Of a stretch of 32,371 nt of DNA, positions 7,422-14,854 are shown piece after piece. The notes beneath the pieces were generated by a model. The model was not told the origin of the DNA, ran no database searches, and saw only the letters and a list, made by a program, of their open reading frames with translations. Each line of letters begins with the position of its first letter. Positions within the stretch are counted from its first letter, which is position 1. The translations under genes and the position numbers were made by a program. Source of the stretch: DATJLQ01 sp035509415 (GTDB taxonomy: Bacteria > Pseudomonadota > Alphaproteobacteria > JACZXZ01). The stretch lies in contig DATJLQ010000231.1 in assembly GCA_035509415.1 (NCBI GenBank), positions 1-32,371 of the forward strand, written 5' to 3'.

Positions 7422-7901
7422 TCAGCTCTCTTCCGGCTCGCCCTGGAGCTGGACGTAGTTCTCGAGCCCCATGCGCGCGATCATCTCGAACTGGGTCTCG
7501 AGCCAGTCGACATGCTCTTCCTCGCTCTTGAGAATCTCGGCGAGCAGCGTGCGCGAGACGAAATCCTCGACCGCCTCGCAATGCTTGATGCCCGCGCGCA
7601 GGTCCGGCATCGCCGCGCGCTCGAGCTTGAGGTCGCACTCGAGCATCTCCTTCACGGTCTCGCCGATCATGAGCTTGCCGAGGTCCTGGAGGTTGGGCAG
7701 CCCGTCGAGGAACAGGATGCGCTCGATGAGCCGGTCGGCGTGCTTCATCTCGTCGATCGATTCGTGGCGCTCGTAGGCGCCGAGCCGCTTCAGCCCCCAA
7801 TTGTCGAGCATGCGCGCGTGAAGGAAATACTGATTGATCGCGGTGAGCTCGTTCTTGAGCACCGCGTTCAGGATCTGGATGACCTTCTTGTCGCCTTTCA
7901 T
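7422..7901 (-). CDS. bfr: Bacterioferritin
   Basis: 159 residues, full length. All ferroxidase-centre residues are at their canonical positions: E18, E51, H54, E94, E127 and H130. M52, the heme-binding methionine of bacterioferritins, is present in DEMKH, so this is a heme-type Bfr rather than a plain ferritin. It forms a 24-subunit cytoplasmic shell that oxidises Fe(II) and stores ferric mineral. The ATG is preceded by GGAGGC. The 79 bp upstream hold TAGACT as a possible -10 and CCATTCGC (plus 7947-7954), identical to one half of the bfd Fur-like box, so joint iron control is possible. It is convergent with bfd. Confidence 0.97.
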   Translation of the reverse strand: MKGDKKVIQILNAVLKNELTAINQYFLHARMLDNWGLKRLGAYERHESIDEMKHADRLIERILFLDGLPNLQDLGKLMIGETVKEMLECDLKLERAAMPDLRAGIKHCEAVEDFVSRTLLAEILKSEEEHVDWLETQFEMIARMGLENYVQLQGEPEES

Positions 7902-7980
7902 GGCTGCCTCCGGAAGTGGGCTGCGCGACCGAGCCCGAGTCTAGCACCATTCGCGCTCGGCGGAAGCCGGTCGTCGCGGC

Positions 7981-8709
7981 TCACGCGCGCGGGGTGAGGC
8001 CGGGCACCGGCATATAGACGCGGCGTTGTCTCTTCTCGGCCGCGAGCGGCATGGCGCCGTAGACCTGCTTCGAGGCCTCGACGATCACCACGCCCGCGAA
8101 GCTCGTGAAGCGGCGCTCGCCCAGATCCTCCCAGGCGGGCGCCCAGGCGAGCAGAAGCCGGCTCGCGGTCGGCGGCATGTACAAGGCGCTCGCCTGCTGG
8201 ATGGGCGTGAACATGTTGGCGCGCAACGCGCGGCTCAGCTGGTTCGGCGTATAGGGAAGCCCGTGGCCGAAGGGCGTGCGGTCGAGGCGCGCCCAGATGC
8301 CGCGCCGGTTCGGCACCACGGCGAGGAGGCGTCCGCCGTCCGCGAGTACGCGCCACAGCTCGCGCAGCATGGCGCCGAGCGGCTCGGCATGCTCGATTGC
8401 GTGCACCAGGAGCGCACGGTCGACCGAGAGATCGGGGAGCGGAAGCTCGGATTCCTCGGCGAGGGTCGCGAGGCCGGGCTCGCCCTCGGGCCAGTGGATG
8501 ACGCCCTGCGCCGCGGGCATGAGCGCGATCGTGCGCGCGGCCTCGTCGCGGAACGGGCGCAGATAGGGTGTCGCGTAGCCGAGCCCGAGCATTGTCTGGC
8601 CCTGGACCGAGGGCCAGAGGCGGCGCAAGCGGCGCAGGATCAGGCGCCGGGTCATGGAGCCCAGGCTGGTGCGGTAGAATTCGTGGAGGTCGACGACGTC
8701 GCTCGCCAT
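7981..8709 (-). CDS. Class I SAM-dependent methyltransferase-like protein
   Basis: 242 residues from ATG 8709 (MASDVVDLHEFYRTSLG). The order of motifs is that of Methyltransf_11-type enzymes: a motif I variant MLGLGYATPYL (about 40-50), the conserved DRALLVHAIEHAEPLGAMLRELWRVLADGGRLLAVVPNR block, then a C-terminal part typical of its own subfamily. Motif I departs from the usual GxGxG, so SAM binding is probable but not certain. The substrate is unknown. It is divergent from gloB, an arrangement I recognise from other alphaproteobacteria. No Shine-Dalgarno is visible before the ATG, and TATGCT lies 8 bp upstream. The 279-residue frame adds only upstream noncoding sequence. Confidence 0.82.
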   Translation of the reverse strand: MASDVVDLHEFYRTSLGSMTRRLILRRLRRLWPSVQGQTMLGLGYATPYLRPFRDEAARTIALMPAAQGVIHWPEGEPGLATLAEESELPLPDLSVDRALLVHAIEHAEPLGAMLRELWRVLADGGRLLAVVPNRRGIWARLDRTPFGHGLPYTPNQLSRALRANMFTPIQQASALYMPPTASRLLLAWAPAWEDLGERRFTSFAGVVIVEASKQVYGAMPLAAEKRQRRVYMPVPGLTPRA

Positions 8710-8869
8710 GGCGCCGGAGCATAGCATAGGGGCGCGCGGCACGGGTCTCGCGGACGGCATCGGCTGGTGGCAGGCGGCGGAGGCTGTGCTAGGCTTGCCC
8801 GGTCCGACCAGCCACGCCAACGGCCCGTCCTGCGCTCAGAAGCCGCTCAGCCCCATCGCGACCCAGCCC

Positions 8870-9640
8870 ATGTCGATCCTGGAAATCGAGCTCGTCCCCT
8901 GCCTCAAGGACAATTACGCCTATCTCCTGCGCGACGCGGAGACGGGCAGCGTCGGCGCCGTCGACCCGTCCGAGGCGGCGCCGGTCGAGGCTGCCCTCGC
9001 ACGCCACGGCTGGCGCCTCGATTACGTGCTCAACACCCACCATCATTGGGACCACACCGGCGGCAATCTCGCGCTCAAGGCCGCGACGGGTGCCCGCGTG
9101 GTCGGCCCCGCGGCGGATCGCGAGCGCATTCCCGGCATCGACATCGCACTCGCGGACGGCGAGCGCTGGAAGCTCGGCGCGGCCGAGGCGCGCATCCTTT
9201 TCATTCCCGGCCATACGCGCGGCCACATCGCCTATCACTTCCCGGACTCGAAGGCGGTGTTCTGCGGCGATACGCTGTTCGCGCTCGGCTGCGGCCGTAT
9301 GTTCGAGGGCACGGCCCCCCAGATGTGGACGTCGCTCTCGAAGCTGCGCGCGCTCGCGCCCGAGACGCGCGTCTATTGCGGCCACGAATACACCCAGGCG
9401 AACGCGCGCTTCGCCCTCACGGTCGAGCCCACGAACGCGGCACTCCGCACGCGCGCGGCCGCGGTCGATGCGGCGCGCGCCAAGAGGCTCGCGACCGTGC
9501 CCTCCACCATCGGCGAGGAGCGTGCCACCAACCCGTTCCTGCGCGCCGACCAGCCGGGCTTCGCCGAGGCGGTCGGCCTCATCGGCGCCGACCCGGTGAC
9601 GCTGTTCGCCGAGGTGCGCCGGCGCAAGGACCAATTCTGA
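8870..9640 (+). CDS. gloB: Hydroxyacylglutathione hydrolase (glyoxalase II)
   Basis: 256 residues, normal length. The metallo-beta-lactamase signature THHHWDHTGG is at 56-65 (H57, H59, D61, H62); further metal ligands are in PGHTRGH (about 113), the bridging Asp in CGDTLF, and CGHEYT (about 165). The C-terminal helical part carries RxRRxKDxF (RRRKDQF), a glutathione-site feature of glyoxalase II. It hydrolyses S-D-lactoylglutathione to D-lactate and glutathione in methylglyoxal detoxification. ATG 8870 aligns with family N-termini (MSILEIELVPCLKDNYAYL); the 54 extra upstream codons are not part of it. A glutathione S-transferase follows after 34 bp, which fits glutathione metabolism. Confidence 0.94.
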   Translation: MSILEIELVPCLKDNYAYLLRDAETGSVGAVDPSEAAPVEAALARHGWRLDYVLNTHHHWDHTGGNLALKAATGARVVGPAADRERIPGIDIALADGERWKLGAAEARILFIPGHTRGHIAYHFPDSKAVFCGDTLFALGCGRMFEGTAPQMWTSLSKLRALAPETRVYCGHEYTQANARFALTVEPTNAALRTRAAAVDAARAKRLATVPSTIGEERATNPFLRADQPGFAEAVGLIGADPVTLFAEVRRRKDQF

Positions 9641-9674
9641 CGCGCGCGCGTCCGTGTCACCCAGGGAGGATTCG

Positions 9675-10274
9675 ATGAAGCTTCGCTATTCCGCCGCCTC
9701 GCCCTATGTGCGCAAGGTCATGGTGGTGGCGCACGAGACCGGGCTCGTGGGCAAGATCGAGACGATCCCGACCAACGTGTGGGCGCCCGACACCGACATC
9801 GCGAAGGACAATCCTCTCGGCAAGGTGCCGACCCTCGTCGCGGACGACGGCACGGTGCTGTTCGATTCGCCGGTGATCTGCGAGTACCTCGACGCGCTCG
9901 CGGGCGGAAAGCTGTTCCCCGCTTCGGGCAAGGCGCGGTGGGAGGCGCTCAGGCTCCAGGCGCTCGGCGACGGCGTGCTCGATGCCGGGATTTTGCGCCG
10001 GCTCGAGAGCATGCGCCCGGCCGAGCTTCAGTCGAAGGACTGGATGGCGCGCCAGGCGACCGTCATGAAGCGCGGTCTCGACCTCGCCGAATCCATGGCG
10101 GCGAGCTGGACCGGGAGTTTCGGCATCGGCCCGATCGCGATCGGCTGCGCCGTGGGCTGGTTCGATTTCCGCTTCGGCCACGAGGATTGGCGTCCGGGCC
10201 GGCCCAAGCTCGCGGCCTGGTACGCGGATTTCGTGAAGCGCCCCTCCATGCAGGCGACCATGCCCAAGGCGTGA
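9675..10274 (+). CDS. Glutathione S-transferase family protein
   Basis: 199 residues. The N-terminal thioredoxin-like domain has YSAASPYVRKVMVVAHETGL, the cis-proline region NPLGKVPTLV and the gamma-glutamyl-binding LFDSPVICEYL; from about 90 on it is the all-helical GST domain with IGPIAIGCAVGWFDFRF and the C-terminal RPSMQATMP. The likely catalytic Ser/Tyr lies in the first ten residues. Substrate unknown; typical roles are conjugation or thiol-disulfide reactions in the cytoplasm. AGGGAGGA sits 4 bp before ATG 9675, which decides this start over GTG 9654. It probably shares a transcript with gloB upstream and the cupin gene 13 bp downstream. Confidence 0.92.
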   Translation: MKLRYSAASPYVRKVMVVAHETGLVGKIETIPTNVWAPDTDIAKDNPLGKVPTLVADDGTVLFDSPVICEYLDALAGGKLFPASGKARWEALRLQALGDGVLDAGILRRLESMRPAELQSKDWMARQATVMKRGLDLAESMAASWTGSFGIGPIAIGCAVGWFDFRFGHEDWRPGRPKLAAWYADFVKRPSMQATMPKA

Positions 10275-10287
10275 GACGCAGCACTCG

Positions 10288-10794
10288 ATGGCGCCCGAAA
10301 AGCCGCCGCCCGAAATCCCGACAATCGACATTTCGGCATCCGTCGACCCCGACGCCGACGCGCATACGCTGATCGCGGCCCTCGACCTCAAGCCCCATCC
10401 CGAAGGCGGCTATTACCGCGAAATCTTCCGCGATCCCGACCCGCCCGGGGGACGCGGGGCCGCGACCGCGATCTACTATCTCCTCGCCGCGGGCGAGCGT
10501 TCCCACTGGCACCGCATCGACGCGGTCGAGATCTGGCGCCATCTCGCGGGCGCGGCGCTGGCGATCGGCGTGTCGGTCGACGGCAAGAGCCGCGCGATCC
10601 ACACGCTCGGGAAAGCGGCGGGGGCGCGCGCGCAAGTCACGGTGCCGAAAAGCGCGTGGCAAAGCGCGTGGCCGCTCGGCACGTTCGCGCTCGTCGCCTG
10701 CATCGTCGCCCCGGCGTTCCGCTTCGAGGGATTCGAGCTCGCACCCGCCGGCTGGGAGCCGGGCGAGCCCGAGCCCGAGCCCCGCGGCCCTTAG
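10288..10794 (+). CDS. Cupin_5 (DUF985) domain protein
   Basis: 168 residues. From about residue 27 it shows the DUF985/Cupin_5 pattern: LIAALDLKPHPEGGYYREIFRD, TAIYYLLAAGERSHWHRIDAVEIWRHLAG with the metal-ligand type histidines, a central VPKSAWQSAW, and the closing LVACIVAPAFRFEGFELA. It is a small beta-barrel of unknown enzymatic role; relatives are sometimes described as sugar-epimerase-like cupins. It follows the GST gene after 13 bp. Its stop codon overlaps the stop of the convergent cupredoxin gene by 4 bp (10791-10794). The last residues (EPGEPEPEPRGP) are low complexity. Confidence 0.88.
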   Translation: MAPEKPPPEIPTIDISASVDPDADAHTLIAALDLKPHPEGGYYREIFRDPDPPGGRGAATAIYYLLAAGERSHWHRIDAVEIWRHLAGAALAIGVSVDGKSRAIHTLGKAAGARAQVTVPKSAWQSAWPLGTFALVACIVAPAFRFEGFELAPAGWEPGEPEPEPRGP

Positions 10795-11195
10795 TCCTCC
10801 ACCACCAGCACGCCGTTCACGTTCTCGTGCCCGTCGCCGCAGAAAATGTCGCACAGGAAGCCGAAATTCCCCGCGCGGTCGGGCGTGAAGGCGATGCGCG
10901 TCACCTGGCCCGGCACCACGTCGGCGCGGATCTTGTAGCCGGGCAGCGCGAAGCCGTGGAGCCGGTCGAGGGACGTGATCTCGATCACGACCGGAACGCC
11001 CTTCTTCACGGTCACCACGTCCGGCGCATACGCGAACTTCTTGACCGTGAGCTCGATCACCTGGGGCGTGGGCGCTGCCCCCGCCCAGGGAACGCCGAGC
11101 GTCGCACTCGCCGCCGCGATGCACGCCACGAGTGCCGCGCCGGCGAGCCATCTCTTCGTCCGCGTCTTCGGGATCGCGAGCATGGACGCTCTCAT
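10791..11195 (-). CDS. Exported cupredoxin with CuA-like site
   Basis: 134 residues. An N-terminal signal peptide (basic start, hydrophobic LAGAALVACIAAASATL, AGA-A near 39-41) precedes a single cupredoxin domain. Putative copper ligands are H80 (LHGFALPGY) and the loop C115-x3-C119-x3-H123 in CDIFCGDGHENV. This is the spacing of binuclear CuA sites in cytochrome oxidase subunit II and nitrous oxide reductase, but the position of the methionine ligand holds V126. It may be a CuA-like electron carrier or a copper carrier in the periplasm (inference). Its ATG overlaps the phosphoesterase stop (ATGA, 11192-11195), so the two are coupled; ATG 11183 is an alternative start. Confidence 0.85.
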   Translation of the reverse strand: MRASMLAIPKTRTKRWLAGAALVACIAAASATLGVPWAGAAPTPQVIELTVKKFAYAPDVVTVKKGVPVVIEITSLDRLHGFALPGYKIRADVVPGQVTRIAFTPDRAGNFGFLCDIFCGDGHENVNGVLVVED

Positions 11196-12088
11196 GCCTT
11201 CACGACCGGATATTCGACGATCTCGAACGTCGCGGCACCGGCATCCGCCTCGATGTCGCGCCAGCCGAGGCCCTTGTAGGGCATCGCCGGGTCCCACGGG
11301 ATCGGCGCCTTCTTCGGCACCGAAAGCGGCGCCGGCAGCGGGAACATGAGGCCCTTCGCCGCGTGGTGCGCGATGGGACCGGTCATGTGGAAATTCTCCT
11401 GGTGGATGTGGCCGTAGAACACGATCGCGTGCGCGTGCGCCGTCAGGAGATCGATCGCCGCCTGGCCGTCGGGCGTCGCCCAGTCCCAGCTCGGCGCCAG
11501 GTCGAACAGCGGCCGGTGCGTGAACACGACCACCGGCGTCTCGGGCTTGAGCCGCTTGAGGTCGGCCGCGAGCCAGTCGAGCTGCGCCTTCCCGAGCATG
11601 GCGCGCGGGTCGGACACGTTGTCGAGGGCGACGAAATGCACGCCCTTGTGGTCGAAGGCGTAATGGGTCGCGCCGAAGAACTCCTTGTACGCCTCGCCCG
11701 CGTCGAGCGACGCGTCGTGCTCGCCGGGGAGGAAATAGAGCGTCTTGACCTTGAGGCCGGCGACGATCTCCTTGGCCTTCGCCATGCGCGCGCGGCGCTC
11801 CTTCGGATCGTCCGTCGTGTGGGTGATGTCGCCCGTGAAGACGATGAAGTCGGGCGGCTCGGGGAGCGCGTTCACCGCCGCGATCGCCTTCGGCAACGTG
11901 CCCTCGGCGTCGGGATTGACGGCCGGGCCCTTGAAGCCCCAATGGAGGTCCGAGAGCTGGACGAAATAGAACTCGTCCGCCTCCGCCGCGAGCGCCTTGA
12001 GGCCGAAGCCGGGCAGCGCGGACGCGAACACGACCCCGCCCAGGCCCGCGAGGCGCAAAAAGTCGCGCTTGGTTAGGTTGGCAACCAT
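11192..12088 (-). CDS. Tat-exported metallophosphoesterase
   Basis: 298 residues from ATG 12088, with GAGGGAGAG just upstream. The N-terminus TKRDFLRLAGLGGVVFASALPG is a Tat-type signal with a KR variant of the twin arginine. The calcineurin-like motifs follow in order: D47 and H49 in SDLHWG, D87 in TGDITH, PGEHD at 121-125 (the usual GNHD with Glu in place of Asn), THRP and GHIHQEN. It should be a periplasmic phosphohydrolase with two metals; the substrate is unknown. It forms a two-gene operon with the cupredoxin and is divergent from an ECF sigma factor, with a candidate ECF promoter at plus 12149-12175. Confidence 0.9.
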   Translation of the reverse strand: MVANLTKRDFLRLAGLGGVVFASALPGFGLKALAAEADEFYFVQLSDLHWGFKGPAVNPDAEGTLPKAIAAVNALPEPPDFIVFTGDITHTTDDPKERRARMAKAKEIVAGLKVKTLYFLPGEHDASLDAGEAYKEFFGATHYAFDHKGVHFVALDNVSDPRAMLGKAQLDWLAADLKRLKPETPVVVFTHRPLFDLAPSWDWATPDGQAAIDLLTAHAHAIVFYGHIHQENFHMTGPIAHHAAKGLMFPLPAPLSVPKKAPIPWDPAMPYKGLGWRDIEADAGAATFEIVEYPVVKA

Positions 12089-12148
12089 GATCTCTCCCTC
12101 TTTGGCGCCGCCCATGGCGGGCGCGCGCGTTTCGGTGTACCAAGGGAG

Positions 12149-12175
12149 GACTGCAGAAGCGGGCGGCGAATTCCC
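12149..12175 (-). promoter_or_regulatory. Candidate ECF-type promoter of the phosphoesterase-cupredoxin operon
   Basis: Minus strand GGGAAT (plus 12170-12175), 16-bp spacer, CAGTC (plus 12149-12153). The same pattern with the same spacing occurs on the plus strand before the sigma factor gene. About 60 bp upstream of the ATG at 12088. Confidence 0.5.
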
Positions 12176-12198
12176 GGCCGGAAAATATCTTCGCACCC

Positions 12199-12225
12199 GG
12201 GAATAAACGCGGCCGCGGCGCGGTC
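12199..12225 (+). promoter_or_regulatory. Candidate autoregulated ECF sigma promoter
   Basis: GGGAAT (12199-12204, within GGGAATAA), 16-bp spacer, CGGTC (12221-12225), 30 bp before the sigma factor ATG at 12256. GGAA-type -35 boxes are usual for ECF sigma factors, which commonly activate their own operon. Confidence 0.5.
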
Positions 12226-12255
12226 TTGCGTCACGGGGCTGGACAAGGGCGAGGC

Positions 12256-12822
12256 ATGCCGGGTGACGAGCGGGAGACGGCCACGCGGCGCGCGCGCTTC
12301 GAGCGCGAGATGCTGCCCCATTTGGACGCCGCCTACAATCTCGCGCGCTGGCTGCTGCGCGACCGCGAGGACGGCGCCGACGCCGCGCAAGAGGCGTGCC
12401 TGCGCGCCTTCAAGTATTTCGACGGCTTCCGCGGCGGCAGCGCCAAGGCGTGGCTGCTCCGGATCGTGCGCAACACCTGCTACGACTGGCGCAAGGCCAA
12501 TCCGCGGGGCGAATCCATGAATGCGGGCGATGGCGAGCTCAGCCCCGAGCACGAGCGCGCCCTCGAGGCGGCGGGGCCGGCCAATCCCTCGCCCGAAGCG
12601 ATCCTGATCGCGCGCGCGGACCGCACGCTCGTCGAGGAAAGCCTGGCCGCACTCCCGCCCGAGTTCCGCGAGGCGCTGGTGCTACGCGAGATCGAGGCGC
12701 TGAGCTACCGCGAGATCAGCGAGATCGCGGCGATTCCGATCGGGACCGTGATGTCGCGCCTCGCGCGGGCGCGGTCGCTGCTGCAACGCCGGCTCGTGGC
12801 GCAGCTTGCCGAGGATAAGTGA
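12256..12822 (+). CDS. ECF-family RNA polymerase sigma factor
   Basis: 188 residues. Region 2 is clear at about 20-80 (HLDAAYNLARWLLRDREDGADAAQEACLRAFKYFDGFRG, then AWLLRIVRNTCYDW), and region 4 at about 128-180 has LPPEFREALVLREIEALSYREISEIAAIPIGTVMSRLARAR, the -35-binding helix-turn-helix. There is no region 3, as in all ECF (group 4) factors. It directs RNA polymerase to a stress or signal regulon. The adjacent zinc anti-sigma gene starts 1 bp after its stop. The divergent phosphoesterase-cupredoxin operon, with a matching promoter motif, is its most likely target (inference). ATG 12256 is preferred over the TTG-initiated longer frame. Confidence 0.93.
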   Translation: MPGDERETATRRARFEREMLPHLDAAYNLARWLLRDREDGADAAQEACLRAFKYFDGFRGGSAKAWLLRIVRNTCYDWRKANPRGESMNAGDGELSPEHERALEAAGPANPSPEAILIARADRTLVEESLAALPPEFREALVLREIEALSYREISEIAAIPIGTVMSRLARARSLLQRRLVAQLAEDK

Positions 12823-12823
12823 C

Positions 12824-13594
12824 GTGGACTGCACCGAGGCGCGCGACCTCATCGGCCCCTATCTCGACGGCGAGCTCGACGCCGGGCGGGCCGTCGCGCT
12901 CGAGCATCATCTCGCGGGCTGCGCCGAATGCACGAAGGCGCTCGCCGCGGCCGAGGCGTTGAAGGCAGCGCTCCGCGACAAGCTCCCCTACCGCGCGGCC
13001 CCGCCCGCGCTCCGCGCAGCGCTCGGCGGAAATGCGGCGGAACCTGGCGCGCGCCGCGCGATGCCTCAATGGATGCGCCTCGCCGCCTCGTTCGTGCTGG
13101 TCGCGGGGCTGAGCTCGGCCGCGACCTACTACGCCACCCCCCATGGCGGCAATCTGGTGGCCGACGAGGTGTTCGCGAGCCACGTGCGCGGTCTCCTCTC
13201 GGAGCGCCGCATGATCGACGTCGCGTCGTCGGACGAGCACACGGTCAAGCCCTGGTTCGACAGCCACGTCGACTTCTCGCCGCCGGTCAAGGACCTGACC
13301 ACGGACGGATTCCCGCTCTTGGGCGGGCGCACGGACTACATCGCCGGGCGCACGGTCGCGGCACTGTTGTTCCGCCACCGGCAGCACGTGATCACGCTCT
13401 TCGTCTGGCCGTCCTCGGCGGCGGCCTCGGGCCTCGAGACGCTCGAGCGGCGCGGCGACCATCTCGTGCATTGGGACGAGAACGGCATGGCGTTCTGGGC
13501 GATCTCGGACGTGGACGAGGCGGCGCTCGTCGATTTCGCGCGCCGCTACCGCGCGGCGCCGACGCTGCCGGAGCCCGCGGCGAAGAAGCCTTAG
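12824..13594 (+). CDS. Zinc-finger transmembrane anti-sigma factor
   Basis: 256 residues from GTG 12824, with GAGGATAA 5 bp before it, inside the end of the sigma gene. The N-terminus has the ZAS motif H29-x3-C33-x2-C36 (EHHLAGCAECTKAL) that binds zinc and holds the sigma factor. One transmembrane helix follows at about 83-104 (MRLAASFVLVAGLSSAATYY), then a periplasmic domain of about 150 residues with DFSPPVKDLTTDGFPLLGGRTDYIAGRTVAALLFRHRQHVITLFVWP, a pattern I know from other anti-sigma proteins of this type. The periplasmic part should sense the signal, possibly redox or metal related given the cupredoxin next door (inference). Confidence 0.92.
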   Translation: MDCTEARDLIGPYLDGELDAGRAVALEHHLAGCAECTKALAAAEALKAALRDKLPYRAAPPALRAALGGNAAEPGARRAMPQWMRLAASFVLVAGLSSAATYYATPHGGNLVADEVFASHVRGLLSERRMIDVASSDEHTVKPWFDSHVDFSPPVKDLTTDGFPLLGGRTDYIAGRTVAALLFRHRQHVITLFVWPSSAAASGLETLERRGDHLVHWDENGMAFWAISDVDEAALVDFARRYRAAPTLPEPAAKKP

Positions 13595-13596
13595 AC

Positions 13597-13615
13597 CGCG
13601 CCTTGCGACGGCGCG
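13597..13615. terminator. Hairpin between convergent anti-sigma and phaB genes
   Basis: CGCGCC (13597-13602), a 7-base loop, GGCGCG (13610-13615). The perfect 6-bp GC stem fills the 21 bp between the two stop codons. There is no T-run on either side, so it is only a possible bidirectional terminator. Confidence 0.35.
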
Positions 13616-14341
13616 TCAGACCATGTGCTGGCCGCCATTCATGGTGAGGGTCGAGCCGGTGAAGTAGCCCGCCTCGTCGCCCGCGAGGAACAGGACGCAC
13701 CGCGCCACCTCCTCCGCCTCGCCGAGCCGGCCCACCGGAATGAGCGGCAGGATCTTGGTCTTCATGACCTCCTCCGGCACCGCGCGCACCATGTCGGTCG
13801 CGATGTAGCCGGGGGCGATCGCGTTCACGGTGATTCCCTTGCTCGCATTCTCGGACGCGAGCGCCTTGGTGAAGCCGATCTCGCCCGCCTTGGCCGCCGA
13901 ATAGTTGGTCTGGCCCATCTGGCCCTTTTGGCCGTTGATCGAGGAGATGTTGACGATGCGGCCGAAATTGCGCGCGCGCATGCCCTCGATCACGTTGCGC
14001 GACATGTTGAAGACCGAGTTGAGATTGGTGTCGATCACCTGCTTCCACTGCTCGGGCGTCATGCGGTGCAGCATGGAATCGCGCGTGATGCCGGCATTGT
14101 TGACCAGCACCTCGACCGGCCCGAGCTCGGCCTCGACCTTGGCGACCCCGGCCTTGCAGGCGTTGAAATCAGAGACGTCCCACTTGTAGACGGCGATCCC
14201 GGTCTCGGCCTTGAAGGCCTCCGCGACCGCGTCGTTGCCGCCGTAATTGGCCGCGACCCTGTAGCCCGCCGCCTTCAAGGCCTTCGACACCGCGGCGCCG
14301 ATGCCCCGCGTGCCGCCGGTGACCAATGCCACGCGCGCCAT
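13616..14341 (-). CDS. phaB: Acetoacetyl-CoA reductase PhaB
   Basis: 241 residues, short-chain dehydrogenase/reductase fold. The cofactor motif is TGGTRGIG (8-15), followed by NNAG (81-84) and the catalytic triad S134, Y147, K151 (NISSINGQKGQMGQTNYSAAKAG). The GQMGQTNYSAAKAG segment and the Tyr-Gly-Gly-Asn after the second strand are typical of PhaB, which reduces acetoacetyl-CoA to (R)-3-hydroxybutyryl-CoA with NADPH for polyhydroxybutyrate. GGGAGGA lies 5 bp before the ATG. It is downstream of phaA on the same strand but separated by almost 500 bp containing a tandem repeat array, so it may need its own promoter; I saw no convincing one. Confidence 0.95.
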   Translation of the reverse strand: MARVALVTGGTRGIGAAVSKALKAAGYRVAANYGGNDAVAEAFKAETGIAVYKWDVSDFNACKAGVAKVEAELGPVEVLVNNAGITRDSMLHRMTPEQWKQVIDTNLNSVFNMSRNVIEGMRARNFGRIVNISSINGQKGQMGQTNYSAAKAGEIGFTKALASENASKGITVNAIAPGYIATDMVRAVPEEVMKTKILPLIPVGRLGEAEEVARCVLFLAGDEAGYFTGSTLTMNGGQHMV

Positions 14342-14540
14342 ATATCCTCCCGTCGTTTCTTTCCGCGCCCCGGTTTCGCCCTCTCGGGCATCAAAACACA
14401 ATTCGCCGATTCCGAACAGCGGCGTTGCGCGCATTCGAGGCTCGCTACCGCAGTGCGGCATTGATCCAGCGCATGGCGCGTGCCCGAAACGAGGACGGCG
14501 GCAGACCCCAAAGGGTCCGCCGCCGCCGGTCTTTGTCGGT
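14342..14540. other. Intergenic stretch upstream of phaB, no gene seen
   Basis: First part of the 496-bp gap between phaB and phaA. It has the phaB ribosome-binding site and a modestly AT-richer patch near 14390-14410, but no clear promoter hexamers. Open frames crossing it have no recognisable protein pattern. The rest of the gap is repeat sequence, listed separately. Confidence 0.5.
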
Positions 14541-14585
14541 CGACCTGGGCCGATCGACCTGGGCCGATCGACCGATCTGGGCGAT
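14541..14585. repeat. Short tandem repeat, 14-bp unit
   Basis: CGACCTGGGCCGAT occurs twice without change (14541-14554 and 14555-14568), and a third, imperfect copy of about 17 bp follows to 14585. It directly precedes the 35-bp array. Confidence 0.75.
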
Positions 14586-14589
14586 CGAA

Positions 14590-14854
14590 ACCGCCGCCGC
14601 GCTCGACGCCTCGCGTCCAAGTTCGCGTCAGCTGCGCTCGACGCGTCCCTTCGATCCGTGCGTCAGCTGCGCTCGACGCGTCTCTTCGATCCGTGCGTCA
14701 GCTGCGCTCGACGCGTCTCTTCGATCCGTGCGTCAGCTGCGCTCGACGCGTCTCTTCGACCCGTGCGTCAGCTGCGCTCGACGCGCCTCTTCGACCCGTG
14801 CGTCAGCTCCGCTCGACGCTGCTCGTCAGCGCGTGCGTCAGCTGCGCTCGACGC
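14590..14854. repeat. 35-bp tandem repeat array overlapping the phaA stop codon
   Basis: Head-to-tail 35-bp units begin at 14625, 14660, 14695, 14730, 14765 and 14800. A degenerate unit precedes them (14590-14624), and a partial unit of 20 bp (14835-14854) is the 3' end of phaA itself. Units at 14660 and 14695 are identical; neighbours differ at 1-2 bases and the end units are diverged. Each unit starts with GCGTCAGCTGCGCTCGACGC, whose ends GCGTC/GACGC are complementary. On the phaA strand the unit repeats the last phaA codons with the stop. No unique spacers occur, so it is not CRISPR. Confidence 0.9.

Noticed and set aside
14590..14854. CRISPR array
   Set aside because: The 35-bp units are directly adjacent with no unique spacers, and no cas genes are present.
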